DNA from: Posidonia oceanica
Lineage: Eukaryota; Streptophyta; Magnoliopsida; Alismatales; Posidoniaceae
NCBI GenBank assembly: GCA_037176725.1
Contig: JAZBRS010000029.1
Coordinates: 41,488,001-41,552,000, forward strand
DNA: 64,000 bases
Direction of reading: 5' to 3'
Shown: piece after piece, positions 23,598-35,589 of the stretch
How positions within the stretch are numbered: the stretch's first letter is position 1
Layout: every line of letters starts with the position of its first letter
The notes under the pieces: model-generated
The model's input: only the letters and a program-made list of their open reading frames with translations
Told to the model about the DNA's origin: nothing
The model's database searches: none
Made by a program: the position numbers and the translations under genes

Positions 23598-23740
23598 GCG
23601 TATGCGAGCGTAAGCCTAGAAAGACCGATTCTCAGGCGTGTCGGGGGTGCCTAACACCTTCCCCGTACGTAACAGGAATCCTTGCCCAGTCTTTTGGCCC
23701 GCAATGACCATATTGCCCTTATCCTAGGCATGAGTCATAT
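23598..23740 (+). repeat. Conserved LTR 3' block with a stem-loop (LTR A)
   Basis: Contains GCGAGCGTAAGCCTAGAAAG, then a foldable GGGGTGCCTAACACCTTCCCC segment, then a word reading CATATTGCCCTTATCCTAGG. The block recurs at 52286-52425 (plus), 18010-18160 (minus) and 38856-38985 (minus), with a weaker form near 14110-14190 (minus). It is the best-conserved part of otherwise divergent LTR subtypes. Confidence 0.7.
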
Positions 23741-24038
23741 CATTTGCATTCATTTGCATCTCTTTTCTTTTGCATTGCCTTGCTTTGCATCCCTTGCTTG
23801 GTTTTGCATGTTTGTTCATGCATTTCTCTGATTTTCCTTGTCTCTCGATATAATAGACATGGTGGCGACTCTGAATTGTCTTATCTTCTTCTTTTCTTTC
23901 CTTTTTTCCCTGCTTTAAGTGTTTCCGAGTCAAGTCTTCCTTCTCAGACACAGCTGCTAATAGTGAACCTGATTCTGATTGGTGCACGCGAGCTTTTGGT
24001 AGTGTGCATGGATGATTTGAATACCGGGATTACTACAG

Positions 24039-24056
24039 TGGCGACTCTGCTAAGGA
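24039..24056 (+). other. Primer-binding site of element A
   Basis: TGGCGACTCTGCTAAGGA, one base after the LTR end. It begins with TGG, complementary to a tRNA CCA end. Tat/Ogre elements typically use a tRNA-Arg type primer with a TGGCGACTC-like site. The tRNA identity is from family knowledge, not tested here. Confidence 0.7.
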
Positions 24057-25383
24057 CAGACAGACTCCGGCTTTCGTTTTGGCTTTTTCGCCGCTTGGGT
24101 TTTGCAGCTTTGCTTGCCTTTGTGTCTTTGTTTGCCTCTTTTGCCTGTTTTGCTTGCTCTTCTGTGCTAATTCCTAGCGAGTCGCCTTGTGGCTACTCTA
24201 CTTAGGTTTTGCACCTGCCTCATCTGCTTTGCCTTGGCTTTTGCTTTGTCTTACTCTACTCTGTCTAGTTTGCTTGTTTACTTGCTTTTTTCTTTGCTTC
24301 TGCTCTTATCTGCTTTACTGCTTCCCTGTCTTTATCTTTCTTTATCTATTTGCTTATTATTGTTTTATTTCTTGCACAATGCATGTCTACATTCTTGTTT
24401 GGCAACCATACATGCTTTTTGAATGATGAATGCTTCTTTTACACGCTTGCTATGTCACTACACACACACATGCCCTGTATATATGCCTTTTGACATGATG
24501 AATGTTTTCCCTTCACTATCATACTCACAAACACCTGCACATGCCATGCACTTTCCTTTTGCAGTGATGTATGTTGTTTGCCTGCCATATTTGGTTGATT
24601 TTCTTCCCTTTTGCACATGCCATGCCTAGGATAGTAGAGACTGTTTGCTTTCCCTGTGGCTAACTAAAAATGGCAAGTAAAAAGAACTTCTAGGAGCAAC
24701 TAGAGACTTCAAACAATCCTGCACCCCTTTGGGTTAATAAAATGTGCAAGATAAAATACTCTAAGCATTTGCATAAGCATCATATAGGGCATGCATTCTT
24801 CTCATCTGAGTCTACCTACTAGTCTGCGAAGGATGGTTCTGACCTCTTGTTCCACTACTTCTGGCGTAGCCCAAGTCAGTCGGTCTGTCCCCCCTTGTCC
24901 AGGGGTTGTGTCGGTGCTACTAGAGGGTACTACCCACGCTTTTGGTGGGGTCAGGGCCACCAACACACCACCCTGTTATTTCCTCAGCTCTGACTAGGAG
25001 TTCGACAGGGAACCTGCTTTATCTGACATGAGTCGGTGACCCGTACACCTGTGGGTACCCGGAGTAGATCACCTACTAGGATACACTAGATAGGTGAGGG
25101 GGTATACTAGAAAGCATACATATCATTCATGCCATCTAACTTAACTCATTTGCATCTATCTTTCAGTTTCTAATCCCTATTTGCTTCTGTTTGTGTCAGC
25201 AGTGATCGGTAAGTGAGTTCCCTTGCTGGAGCTTGAGTACTGTCCCCTTCTGACACCCCTGTTGCAACCTTTGTTTGCGACCATTCCCCTTCTAAGCTAT
25301 CTGCCTTTGCGACGATAGCTCCTATTAGGAATCGTCCTTTTCATCCTCGTCGCAGCCCTATCCTTACGTGCTCTAGGTCAGCA
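24057..25383 (+). other. Leader of element A
   Basis: T- and C-rich untranslated leader without a credible gene. It is homologous to the H leader (3706-4717). The shared AGAGGGTACTACCC-type block at about 24920 and the ATGGCC start context confirm that it precedes gag. Confidence 0.65.
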
Positions 25384-27972
25384 ATGGCCCAGTATGTTAG
25401 TGAGCCTCTCTTTACTCTTGTCACGGAGGGTGTTTCCGCTTCGGCCCCTCCGATTGCTCGTTCAGTCCCTTTTGTTCCTCCTTTGACGCCAGGGTTTCCT
25501 CCCCTGACGCCTATGGTATCTCAGTTTGTCCCGGGACATTGGCAAGCATCAATTCCTCCAGATCCGGTCGCCGAGTCTATCTTGATGACCGTTACTCACG
25601 TTCCGGAGACGCCTTTGGCCCCTCCTTCCCAGGGATACGTCACCATTGACATCCCTTCTACTGCTGCTGCGACTCTTACTGTAGGACCTGTTCCTCCCGG
25701 ACAGTCTGTGTCCGTGCCGCTTGCTTCTCAACCCTCACCGGCACTGCACTTCAGTGTTCCCGCTAACGGGACGCCTAAGGCACAGTACCAGCACCTGATG
25801 GAGCTCGCCTAGAGACTGTAGGGCATGGCTCTATTGGTTCGTCCCTCTTTCGCTCCTGTCGCCTCTGAGGTTCCCTTGCGGCCAGTTCCTACATTTCATG
25901 CATTTGCCTCTACACCTCCGCCTCGACCATCGTCTCAATTGCTCACGGTTCCGACGATGGGGGCCCGTTTGCCGCCTCCTTCTACACAACATATAGCACA
26001 GCATGCACCTCCGCCCCCTGGTGGCCATCCCTTTGGGCTGGCTGGAGCCCAGTACCCCACTGGCTCGCTGTCTGGCACCTCGCCTGTGCAGAAACTGGTG
26101 CTCCAGCATCCTGCTCCTTCCACAGCACAGCATGTCATCTACCCTCCTCCCTTGCATCAGGCCCAGAACCCTGCATACATTCCTGCATACACAGTTCCAG
26201 CACACGGATACGCCGGCCATCCCGTTGCTCCACCAGGCGATGCTATGGTAGATCTGGAGGAGCACTTAGGTGCGACCCATTCAGCGTATGCGCTCACTAC
26301 CCCTACCGATCCCTCTCCTATGGTAGCAAATCCAAACCCCATCAATAACCGGATGGACGTCTTGGAGAAGGCACTACGACTAGTGTAGGGTACTGAGCAC
26401 TAGACCTACTAGTTCCAGGACCTCTATTGCTTTCCAGAGGCGGTACTCCCTTCGAAGTTTAAAATCCTAGACTTCGACAAATATAATGGTAGGGGCTGTC
26501 CTGTAGCACACCTGAAGGCGTATTGCGGTGATCTCGCTCAGCTGCAAGCTGACGAGAGGTTGCTGATCCGCCTGTTCCAGAAGAGCTTGACCGGGCCGGC
26601 ACTCAAGTGGTTCACGTCACTTGCTATGTCAGCCATCAAGACTTGGAACGACCTCAGTCAGGCGTTCCTAGAACAATACTCCTTCAACCTCGATTTAGTC
26701 CCAAAGCACGCGGACCTGATCGCAACCAAGCAGAATCCCAGCGAGCCGTTCGGGGAGTACGTTGGCCACTGGCACGCCCTTGCTTCACAGGTTCGAGATA
26801 GATCCTCTGACGAGGAGTCTATTGAGATCGTTATCAAGGGGGCGCAGCCATCTCTCGGGGCTCTGCTTAGCATTCAACCTGTCACTACTTTTGTAGCACT
26901 TATTCGAGCTGGAGCGCGCGTGGAGAGTTCTTTACGGAGTGGCAACTTCTCGACTCTCTCTGCGTTCGCTAAGCAGGCAGCGATCAGCAGTAACAGTGCC
27001 AACAGCAGCACCTCCAACAACAACAGTAGTAGCAGCAACAACCGTCCCAAGAAGAAAGACTCTCCGAAGACTGCTGTTGCATTTGTCGATTCTCCTGCTG
27101 CGCCTGTTCACCTGCATTCCCGGCCTGCCCCAGCTCAGATGGTGTATGCTCCTGCACCTAGGAATCCACCCACACCATAGATCACTACCACCGCTAGACC
27201 GGTCTACCCCACCGCACCGGTTCAGCAAGGCTCATACCAGAGCCAAAGAAGGCCACCCACTGAGAAACAGAAGTTCGCCCCACTGGTGGAACCGCTCACG
27301 GCCATCTTGCTAAAGGTTGCATCGCTCCTAAAGTTCCTAGAGGTTTGCCCGCCCCCAAATCCCTTGCCGCATTGGTTCAAGGCAAACCTCTTTTGCAATT
27401 TCCATCGAAGTGTCGGGCACTCGACGGACAATTGCTACTCCCTGCGGAACGCTATTCTGGACTTGATCGAATCGGGAACGATTGTGATCGACACGCACGA
27501 GGCATCCACTCATGCACACACTCATGCATCTGCTCTTTCTTCTGTTCCCCCTCATTCTGGCATCGTCTGCCATCCTCTACCGGAGCACTCTTATCCGGGA
27601 GGGGCGGAAACCTCAAGCATTCACTTTGTTTTTCCTTCTGGGCCTACTGCATCCGTGGTAGACCCTTCTGATCTTATCTCTAATATCTCTGAGCCTTTTC
27701 CTGTAGATCTTTACCTTACGGCTATTGCCGGCTTCGAGTCAGGAATTCACATGATCCGACCGCGTGCCAGGCCGGAGCGCCCCTTCGCGCCCCCTGCAGT
27801 GCTTCCTCAGGCTCAACCCCCTGTACACCTCCTAGCTAGGGCCCAGCCTAGATCCCCTGTCCACCTCTTAGGGCGGCCTTAGTTAGTATCCCCTGTACAC
27901 CTTTTAGGCAGACCTCAGCCGACCCTTGCCTTCCCACCCCAACAACCTTACCCTTTAGGTAGACCTTAGTAT
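25384..27972 (+). pseudogene. gag: gag of element A with several amber stops
   Basis: The start is the ATG at 25384 (MAQYVSEPLF), which also heads the H copy. The N-terminal 330 codons are Pro/Ser/Ala-rich. The gag core follows at about 26430-26950, with FPEAVLPSKFKILDFDKYNG, then LLIRLFQKSLTGPALKWF and NPSEPFGEYVGHWHALA. A Ser/Asn-rich linker comes next. Near 27395-27436 lies a CNFHRSVGHSTDNC zinc-like motif (C-x2-H-x4-H-x4-C). TAG stops at 25810, 25819, 26386, 26401, 26410, 27178, 27880 and 27967 interrupt one frame. A frameshift follows near 27975. In element C most of these positions are Gln, so the gene is decayed rather than differently organised. Confidence 0.85.
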
Positions 27973-28000
27973 CCAGTAGGTCCCCCCTGTAACCCCTCCC

Positions 28001-29143
28001 GTGCTCGCAGCACGTGCTCCTGTGGTTATTGATTTAACTCAAGACACCCATCGCGTGCCTTACAGCTATGCCACAGAAATGTGTGCGAAAGTAACGCGAT
28101 CGGGGAGGGTCTATAGACCCCTAGCACTGGCAGTTAGGCCAAATTACCCTAAACCTGCTATACCCACACCCTCTAGCCAACCCATAGCAGACCCAGCCTC
28201 AAGCCAACCTCTAGCAAGCCAAGCCTTCAACCAATCCCCTGTGACTGTCCCTTTAGAGCTTGCCAAAGCTATCTCTCTTGTTGCCAAGAAAAACCAACCT
28301 AAGGCTGACATAACTTCCCAACTTAAGAAGGTCAAAGCCGACATTTCCATTTGGGACCTGATCCACACCTCTGCCGAACACCACAAAGCGTTTCTTCGCA
28401 TGTTCCAAGCCGCCCGTGTGTCCCAATCTATTGAGCCTTCAGCCTTGGAAAGCATGGTAGGGATGATTGCGGAGCCCCAGATCATCTCTTTTACAAGTGA
28501 TGAACTGCCTCCAGTGGGGATTATTCACAACCATCCACTGTTCGTCACGGTTCAGTTCAAAAACTTTCGCATTCCTCTAATGCTGGTTGATAACGGGTCA
28601 GGCCTTAATGTCTGCCCCTTGCGTACTGCAACAAAGCTCGGAATCAAAGCCGAGGATATCACACCAGCCGTGAAAGGAATGACAGCTTTTGACAACACAC
28701 ACCATGACGCTCTAGGGATCCTGATTATTCCTCTCACCATTGGCCTGGTCGTATTCGATGTAGAATTCTATGTCGTCGACTTGAAGCCAAACTTTAACTT
28801 TCTACTTGGGCGCCCTTGGCTCCACAAGCATCAGGTCCTTCCCTCGACTCTCCATCGCATGATAAAGTACCGTCGTGGCGATGATGTCATTGTCGTCATG
28901 GCAGAGAACTTTGAGAAGGAGCGGATCGAGGCAGTCTCCCCCGTCTCTTCACAAACTATCCCTTTTGACCCTGAAACTTCCGATGCTTTGTATCGCGTTA
29001 ATCGGTGTGAGCCGGTTAACTTCATCCTTGATCTTGAACGTGTCAACTCCTTGGCCGTTCACAGCAACACCTTTCGAATGGTCGAGAATGTATGTCACAG
29101 GTGGGGTTACGTAAAGGGTACACTGCTTGGGCGTCACGGCTAG
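28001..29143 (+). pseudogene. gag C-terminus and aspartic protease of element A
   Basis: The frame shifts relative to gag but then stays open for 380 codons. It begins with a conserved VIDLTQDTHRV / TRSGRVY block that also precedes the protease in element C. The retroviral-type aspartic protease follows, with the active-site loop MLVDNGSGLNVCPL; the catalytic Asp codon is at 28589. The flap and core region reads GMTAFDNTHHDALG. The C-terminal FNFLLGRPWLHKHQVLPS segment is the usual LGRPWL signature. DNGS replaces the classic DTG/DSG triplet. This is probably a lineage trait, since element C has NNGS from the same ancestor. The frame ends at TAG (29141), which is CAA in element C. Confidence 0.85.
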
Positions 29144-30660
29144 GGGATCGCAGAGCCGATCGTAGCAGTGGAGCGGAGAAAGTCTGAAGGCCTCGGTTAC
29201 GAGCCCAAGCCGAACGAAGATGACTGCTTTCAACTAAAGGATCAGAAGACGGTCATCCCCAAGGACCTCACTAACTTTACTAGTGCAGGTATTCTGGGAT
29301 CACCTGACGGTCAAGCCGCAGTGCCAGCAGAAGAATGGGTCTGCATTGAGGACTACTACTCAGATGAGGAGCAGTCTGGCATAGTAGTGGCAATCCCAAC
29401 TGGTGGCAAAGCTCTGATCAGCACAGAGGCACCTCGGCCGGTTTGTTTGGCCCTACCCTCAACAGATACAGCAGACAACTCAGTAGGCCCTGTGGCAGGA
29501 TTGACAAGCTTTCACCTTTTTGCAGCCACATCAGTATCACAAGCACAAGCAGCAGCGACAGCTCAGAAAACAGGGACACCCCTTTAGGCACAATCAGGTA
29601 GTCTACCTGCGGTCGCAGTCGCATCAATACTGCTGTCACTCTCTCTAGAGGGACAGTCAGTGAATTCAGTTAGTAGCACGACTCGGCCCACTTCAGCAGC
29701 CGCATCATAGAGAACGCAACCGGCACCGTCCCCTACACATCTTCCTACCACAAGACAGCAACTCTTGTGGCAGGCCCCCATGGCGTCAAAGGCCGCACTC
29801 TCACTGTCACAACTAGACGCAGAGGTCCAGTTGAGCGGCACAACCTCCCAACCCTTGGGCCCTCAGAGGAGCACCTCTACCTACCCTCCAACTGCAACAG
29901 TGACTCTGGCAGCGTACCCATCTGCGGCCCCGCTGACCAGTCTGTTTGGATCTCTGATCTTGAAGCTGCCGCAATCAGGCGCACCCGTGAGCCGAACAAT
30001 GCAAACATCAAGGGCGGTAATCCATCTAGCAGCTGGGCCAGAGCCGCAGACCCCCGGCGCCTACTACGTCGACTCACCCTCGAATGAGGAGGAAGGAGTG
30101 GCAGTAGAAGCTCAGGTCTATTCATGGATGGAAGACTTAGAGCTACTTTATCAGGAACAGCTCAAGTCGACAGCAGAAGACCTGGCAGAGCACCAGGCTG
30201 CAGAAAGGAAAGGGAAAGCCGTGGTTACGGACCCTCCTCTGCAGGAAGACCATGCCTCTATCATGGTCTTAGAAGAAGACTAAGCAGCGTCGGACTCCCC
30301 TAGACCAGATGAGCTCATTACCTTGCAACCAGAAGGCGGGTCTAGGTGGTTTGTGCAGCACATGCCTCACTCGGGCAGTGTAGCAAGCGGCAATACTCAG
30401 GTCAGCCACCAGTCCAACATATCCTCCACAGGCACACTAGAAGACTCAGAGGAGGATGCATCAGCAGTCCAAGCAGCAGCAGTAACAGAGTAGAAAGCAG
30501 CATCAGTAATAGAATTATCAGCAGTCTCAGTAGCAGGGCCATCAGCAGTATCAGTGACAAAATCAGCAGGGCCATTAGTAGCATCAGCAGAGCACTCAGC
30601 AGAATCAGTCAGGCCAGAGCAGACAGAAGAAGTTGCCAGGATGGAGGTCACGCACTGAGG
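29144..30660 (+). pseudogene. Protease-RT linker region of element A
   Basis: About 500 codons of Ala/Ser/Thr/Gln-rich low-complexity sequence between protease and RT. The frame continues from the protease with stops at 29585 and 29707 and shifts near 30340. Short acidic blocks are conserved with element C (52677-54223): EEWVCIEDYYSDEEQ, AYYVDSPSNEEEG, DLELLYQEQL and KGKAV.TDP. That conservation argues that the region was translated, at least in part. In Ogre elements this is where a spliced intron is reported, so a mixed coding/intron region is also possible. No enzyme domain is recognised. Confidence 0.55.
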
Positions 30661-32290
30661 CTACAAGAATACTCAGTAAGCGTGACCATCCTAAAGCGTC
30701 ACCAGGGCCAGGCAGCGGAACACATACACTCTTTCGACATCACAAATCCTTCTTTTGAGAAAGAGATCCTCTCAGAACTTATTGCCTATGGAGAGGAGGA
30801 TGACACGGGAGAAGATGAGATTGACGAACCATTGCCCGAGTTTCGGCCCTATGACGACGATCCAGAAGGCCCCAACCTCCATGTTGAAGAAGAAACAGAG
30901 GTTGTTAATACCGACACAGCTGAGGAAGTCAGAGAAGTTCACATCAGTACCCAGCTGTCCCCCCAGGCTAGAGCAAAATTCATCGCATTCCTGAAGGAGT
31001 ATGCAGATGTCTTCGTCTGGAGTTATGAAGATATGGTCGACCTGGATGTACAATTAGTGGTGCACAATTTGCCTTTGAATCCAGATGCCAAGCCAGTAAA
31101 GCAGAAACTGAGAAGTTGGCAACCGTAGTGGCTGATTATGATCAAAGAAGAGATCATGAAACAGCATAAAGTCAACTTTCTGAAGGTCGTCCTTTATCCT
31201 GAGTGGCTGGCAAACATTGTACCGGTGCCCAAGAAAAATGACCGAGTTCGGATCTGCATCGACTATAGGGACCTGAACGAGGCGAGTCCAAGGGCGATTT
31301 CCCATTGCCTCACATTGACGTCCTAGTCGACAATACAGCGGGCCACAAGATGCTCTCTTTCATAGACGGCTTTTTTGGATATAACCAGATCAAAATGGCA
31401 GAAGAAGACTTGGAAAAGACTTCATTTATGACCCCTTGGGGAGTCTTCTGCTACCAAGTTATGCCGTTTGGGCTAAAGAATGCCGGCGCAACCTATCAGA
31501 GGGCCATGACTGCACTGTTCCATGATCTCATGCACCAGGAAGTTGAGGTATACATGGATGATATGATTGCTAAAACCAAAGAGCCTGAAGATCATCTTGC
31601 CTGTTTGAAGAAGCTCTTTGACCGTCTGCGGAAGTATAAGCTGCGCCTCAACCCTAATAAGTGTGTATTCGAGGTGTCTTCTGGCAAACTGTTGGACTAC
31701 ATTGTTAGCCAAAGCCATCGTGGATATGCCACCCCCTCGGACTGAAAAGGAGGTCAGGGGCCTGCTTGGGCGTTTACAATATATCAATTGCTTCATTGCA
31801 CAGCTTAAGCCCATCTGCGAGCCAATATTCAAGTTCCTGAAGAAGAATGCGCAAATTGATTGGAGCGAGGAGTGTCAGGCTGCATTTGCCAAGATCAAGC
31901 AGCTGTTGATCAAACCTCCTGTCTTGGTTCCCCCCACACCAGGGAGACCCTTGCTTCTCTACCTTTCTACCACGCAGCATTCCATGGGCACCGTCTTGAG
32001 CCAACATGATGAATCCGGTAGAAAGGAGCGCGCCATTTACTACCTGAGCAAGAAATTCAATGAATGTGAAGCCAGGTACAGTACAATAGAGAAGACCTGC
32101 CTATCTCTTGTTTGGGCTGCACAGAAATTAAGGTACTACATGATGGCATACCCAGTTCAGCTCTTGTGCCAGCATGATCCTATCAAGTTCCTCTTTTAGA
32201 AACCGGCCATGGTAGGCAAATGTGTTAAGTGGCAGGTGCTACTGTCTCAGTACGACATCACCTTTGTCACTCAGAAGTCTATAAAGGGCA
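30661..32290 (+). pseudogene. pol: Reverse transcriptase and first RNase H of element A
   Basis: The upstream acidic block has HSFDITNPSFEKEILSELIA. The RT fingers and palm follow: EWLANIVPVPKKNDRVRICI, DYRDLNEASP, CYQVMPFGLKNAGATYQRAM and the catalytic YMDD at 31551-31562. The first RNase H (from about 31930) reads LLLYLSTTQHSMGTVLSQ and RKERAIYYLSKKF. Damage: TAG at 31126, a one-base deletion near 31290, a deletion of about 37 bases near 31695 (relative to element C) that breaks the connection domain, TAG at 32197, and a further one-base deletion near 32290. All key motifs are still readable, but the enzyme could not be made. Confidence 0.88.
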
Positions 32291-32890
32291 AGCTATAGCA
32301 GACCATCTTGCTGATCTCCCACTGCCTGAATATCAGCCACTCCAGACGCAGTTCCCAGATGAAGATATTCTGTTTGCAATGGAGGACTCTGAGGAGAAAG
32401 ATCCTGAAGATCAGGAGCAATGGCAGTTATACTTTGATGGTGTTGTGAACAAGAAAGGCCGAGGCATAGGCGCAGTACTGACAACGCCTCAGGGACAGAT
32501 GATTCCCTTCGTCAGGAAGCTGACCTTCAAATGCACCAATAACGAGGCTGAATATGAGGCATGCATCTTAGGACTGAATGTCGCCCTCGAGCATGAGGTG
32601 CAGAAACTACTGGTGCACGGTGATGCCATGCTGGTGATTTCTCAAGTCAATGGCGAGTGGAAGACAACGGATCCAAAGCTACTGCCATATCATGAACACC
32701 TGCTGAAGCTGATAGAACAGTTTGCGAGCATCCTTTTCACATACATGAACCGAGCAAGGAACGCATATGCAGATGTGTTAGCAACCCTGGCGTCCTGGCT
32801 CAGCATACCTGAAGGCAACACAGTGGATGTATCTGTTACTCGCATAGAGCAGCCTACACACTGTATGAACATAGAAGAGGCAGATCCAGC
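32291..32890 (+). pseudogene. Second, archaeal-type RNase H (aRNH) of element A
   Basis: After the first RNase H and a 45-codon spacer comes a separate RNase H fold. It carries LYFDGVVNKKGRGIG (first Asp codon at 32436), CTNNEAEYEACILGL (Glu), VHGDAMLVISQVNG (Asp) and RARNAYADVLATLA (last Asp). This D-E-D-D set and the spacing match the additional aRNH domain that marks the Tat lineage. The frame (from 32229) is open through this domain and into integrase. In element C the same domain is equally well kept, so loss of the linker frame is specific to this copy. Confidence 0.85.
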
Positions 32891-34148
32891 AAAAGAGCAG
32901 CAGCCCTGGTATCAAGATATAAAAGCTTTCATGGAGTTTGGCAGCTTTCCACCCGGTACCTCAACAGCAGACAAAAGAACTCTGACGCGTTTGGCGTCAA
33001 AGTATGTATTAGGGGCGGGGCAGTTGTACAGAAGATCATACAATCAAATGCTCCTACGCTGCCTAAACAAATCAAAGGCTGATACACTGTTGCTTCAAGT
33101 GCATGCGGGGACCTGCGGCCCGCACATGAATGGCGTCCTCCTGGCCAAGAAGATAATGCTTCAAGGATACTTTTGGCTGACTATGGAAGCAGACTGCTGC
33201 CGATTCATGCATAGATGCCACAACTGCCAAGTGCATGGCAACTTTATCTGGGCGCCTCCTCAAGAATTGCATAGCATGTTGTCGCTGTGGCCCTTCTCCA
33301 CCTAGGGGATTGATGTCATTGGCGCCATCCACCCTACAGCTTCCAATGGTCATCGTTACATTCTGGTAGCGATTGATTACTTTACTAAGTGGGTGGAAGC
33401 GACCTCTTACAAGACAGTAACTGCCGTGGCTACAGAAAAGTTTATCAGAAACAATATCATAGCCCAGTATGGGGTCCCGCATGCAATCATATCTGACAAC
33501 GACACAAATTTCATTGCTAAGAGGATTGAAGACTATCTGCAGAGCTTTAGCATCAAACACCACAGATCCTCGCCTTATCGGCCGCAGATGAACGGTGCAG
33601 TGGAGTTCGCCAACAAAAACCTAGTTAAGATCTTGAAAAAGATGGCGGAAACTCACAAGGACTGGCACGACAAGCTTCCTTACGCACTCTGGGCGTATAG
33701 GACATCTGTCCGGACTTTAACAAGAGCCACCCCATACTCTCTGGTGTGTGGCATGGAGGCGGTGTTGCCTATCGAGGTAGAGATCCCGCCACTACGGATC
33801 CTGCGCGAAGTTGAGTTGGAAGAAGCAGAATGGGTCGAAGACCGCTGCGTCCAACCAAATCTGATTGATGAGCACAAACTGCAAGCTATGCATAATGCTC
33901 ACTACTACCAGAAGAGAATAGCTAGATCATACTTGAAGAAGGTTCAGCCAAGAGGCTTCCAGTCAGGGGACCTTGTTCTGTGCGCCATTCACTTGCCTGA
34001 TGGTCGAGGGAAATTCTGACCTAACTGGCGTGGCCCCTTTGTGGTCAAACAAGTCTTTTCAAGCGGCGCTGTAACTCTTGAAGATATGGATCAGGTCGAG
34101 CAATCTGAGCCCGTCAACCTATGCTACCTCAAGAAGTACTATCAGTAG
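32891..34148 (+). pseudogene. Integrase of element A
   Basis: N-terminal zinc-binding region: LQVHAGTCGPHMNGVLLAKK with CHNC about 40 residues later. Catalytic core: GIDVIGAIHP (first Asp codon 33312), IISDNDTNFIAKRI (second Asp 33495) and MNGAVEFANKNLVK (Glu 33603), with 35 residues between the last two (DD35E). The C-terminal end carries the GPY/F-type module (WRGPFVVKQVFSSGAVTL) and ends LKKYYQ before TAG at 34146. TAG at 33303 replaces a Trp of element C, and TGA at 34017 replaces another Trp. No chromodomain is present, as expected for Tat. Confidence 0.88.
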
Positions 34149-35589
34149 CCAGGGCAGCCTCGTTGCAGATGCTTCTCCCCATCTAATCACTGGCATTCTC
34201 ATCCTACCTGCATCTCCTATCTTGCATCTTTATTCCTGCACATTTGCTTATGCTTCTTCTATCCTCCACTGCACATCCTCATTGCATTTCATCCTTTCCA
34301 TACATCATCCTTTTTTCAAATCATCATCATCATCCTTACAAATCATGCATTGCATTTTCTACCCGGTGATGAAAACCGAAAGTGCTTGCCTGCTCTGGAA
34401 GGAGTCCACCTTGCCTCACCTGGCACTACTCAGATGTCTTAGCTAGTGATGGAGCCACCACCCATCAGGACAGGCGAACTGCCCAAACTTCTAGAACATA
34501 CACTTCTGAGGGAGAAAAAATGCTAGGATGTGAGTTCAAAAAAAAAGTGAGAATAGACATCTAGGCTTGGGCATATCAAAAGGAACAGAAGGCGAAGACA
34601 GAAGCCGGCCCTAGAGATAGGGGTGTGCAGTCTAACCTTGCTCCTTCAGCTCATCTCAAAGGAGACCCAAAGCCCACATCCAAGAACCTAAACACCCTTC
34701 TTCTTGCCTCCAAAACGGGGATAGCAAAAGCTTGAAAAAAAAAAAGAGAAAAATGAAATCAAACAAGCAAAGAAAAAAAAAGGAAAAGAAAAGCAAAAAA
34801 AAGAGAAGGAGAAAAGAAAGGGGTTTGGACAAAAGTCAGCCCAAAAATACAGACAATATCATCCCCCTGTACCTTAGAAGAAAACCAAGGGTGTAAGCCT
34901 AAAAAGGTCCACAACCCTCCCACCTCAAAAGCAAACACTTACCATCTCCTTGCCAGGGGGAGGGAAAGCCTGCACACCTATGAAGGAGAACACAAAAAAA
35001 ATGAGAGCAGAAAAAGTAGGTGTAGGTCCTGAGAGTTTGGCATGTAACCTGTCCTCACCACACCACCACCTGAATACTGCCAACATCCATTCCGGAGTGC
35101 CACCAGCAAGCTAAGAGTCCAAGTAGGGCCCAGTGAGTCAGGGACCACTCCCTTCCTCTACAGCAGGCACCAAAGCACTCCGTATGCTGAGAGCGAAGCA
35201 TACTAATCATATCTTAAGCATATCAACATGCATCGTACATACCTGCATCTCCAATCATCCCTCCCCTCTTTTCAATCATTTCGCTCTGCAAACTTGCCTT
35301 GACTCTGAGACAGTACCTCTTGCCAAGCATGCGTTGACACCGCTCGAGCTACGCTAGTCCAGATCTCCTGCTAGTCCTTGCCCCTGTGTCAACAGAATTC
35401 CCCTGCTTATGTGTGCTTAGCTGCTATATTCTGATATTAACTGCTGAATATATTGAACTACTTTACCAGCTTCAGATTCTACTTTCAATTAGCGATTATA
35501 TGCCTATGTGATCTGACTATCTACAGCATTGATAACAGGTATCTTGAAGAATCTGCAGCGTCTGTCTGTTTCACCCTGCGGCCTGCATC
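34149..35589 (+). other. Conserved non-coding spacer between integrase and additional ORF (element A)
   Basis: No gene. Several blocks are shared with 57726-59445 in element C: GCTTGCCTG-CTGGAAGGAG near 34385; an A/G-rich tract (34735-34815); and CACTCCGTATGCTGA near 35178. A splice-acceptor-like ATAACAG at 35532-35538 lies 50 bases before the ATG; element C has TGGCTACAG at the same place. Conservation suggests a regulatory or intronic role for making the downstream ORF. Confidence 0.55.

Larger units (their letters stand above)
18989..24037 (+). repeat. 5' LTR of element A (subtype X, about 5.0 kb)
   Basis: It starts TGTTGACACCCC and ends GGGATTACTACA, followed after one base by a primer-binding site. 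Order inside: C- and A-rich start; T-rich block; long A-rich block (19700-20280); GC-rich stretch (20400-21330) that may include the transcription start; degenerate repeats of an AAAATTGCATTTTAGYCC word (21470-22500); a splice-donor-like site at 22791; three copies of a TTTTGGCACCGTTTTGC word near 23260-23330; and a conserved block at 23598-23740. LTRs near 5 kb are characteristic of Ogre-type Tat elements. No TATA box could be fixed. Confidence 0.88.

Noticed and set aside
25831..26265. Minus-strand frame of 144 codons
   Set aside because: Antisense shadow of the proline-rich gag N-terminus of element A.
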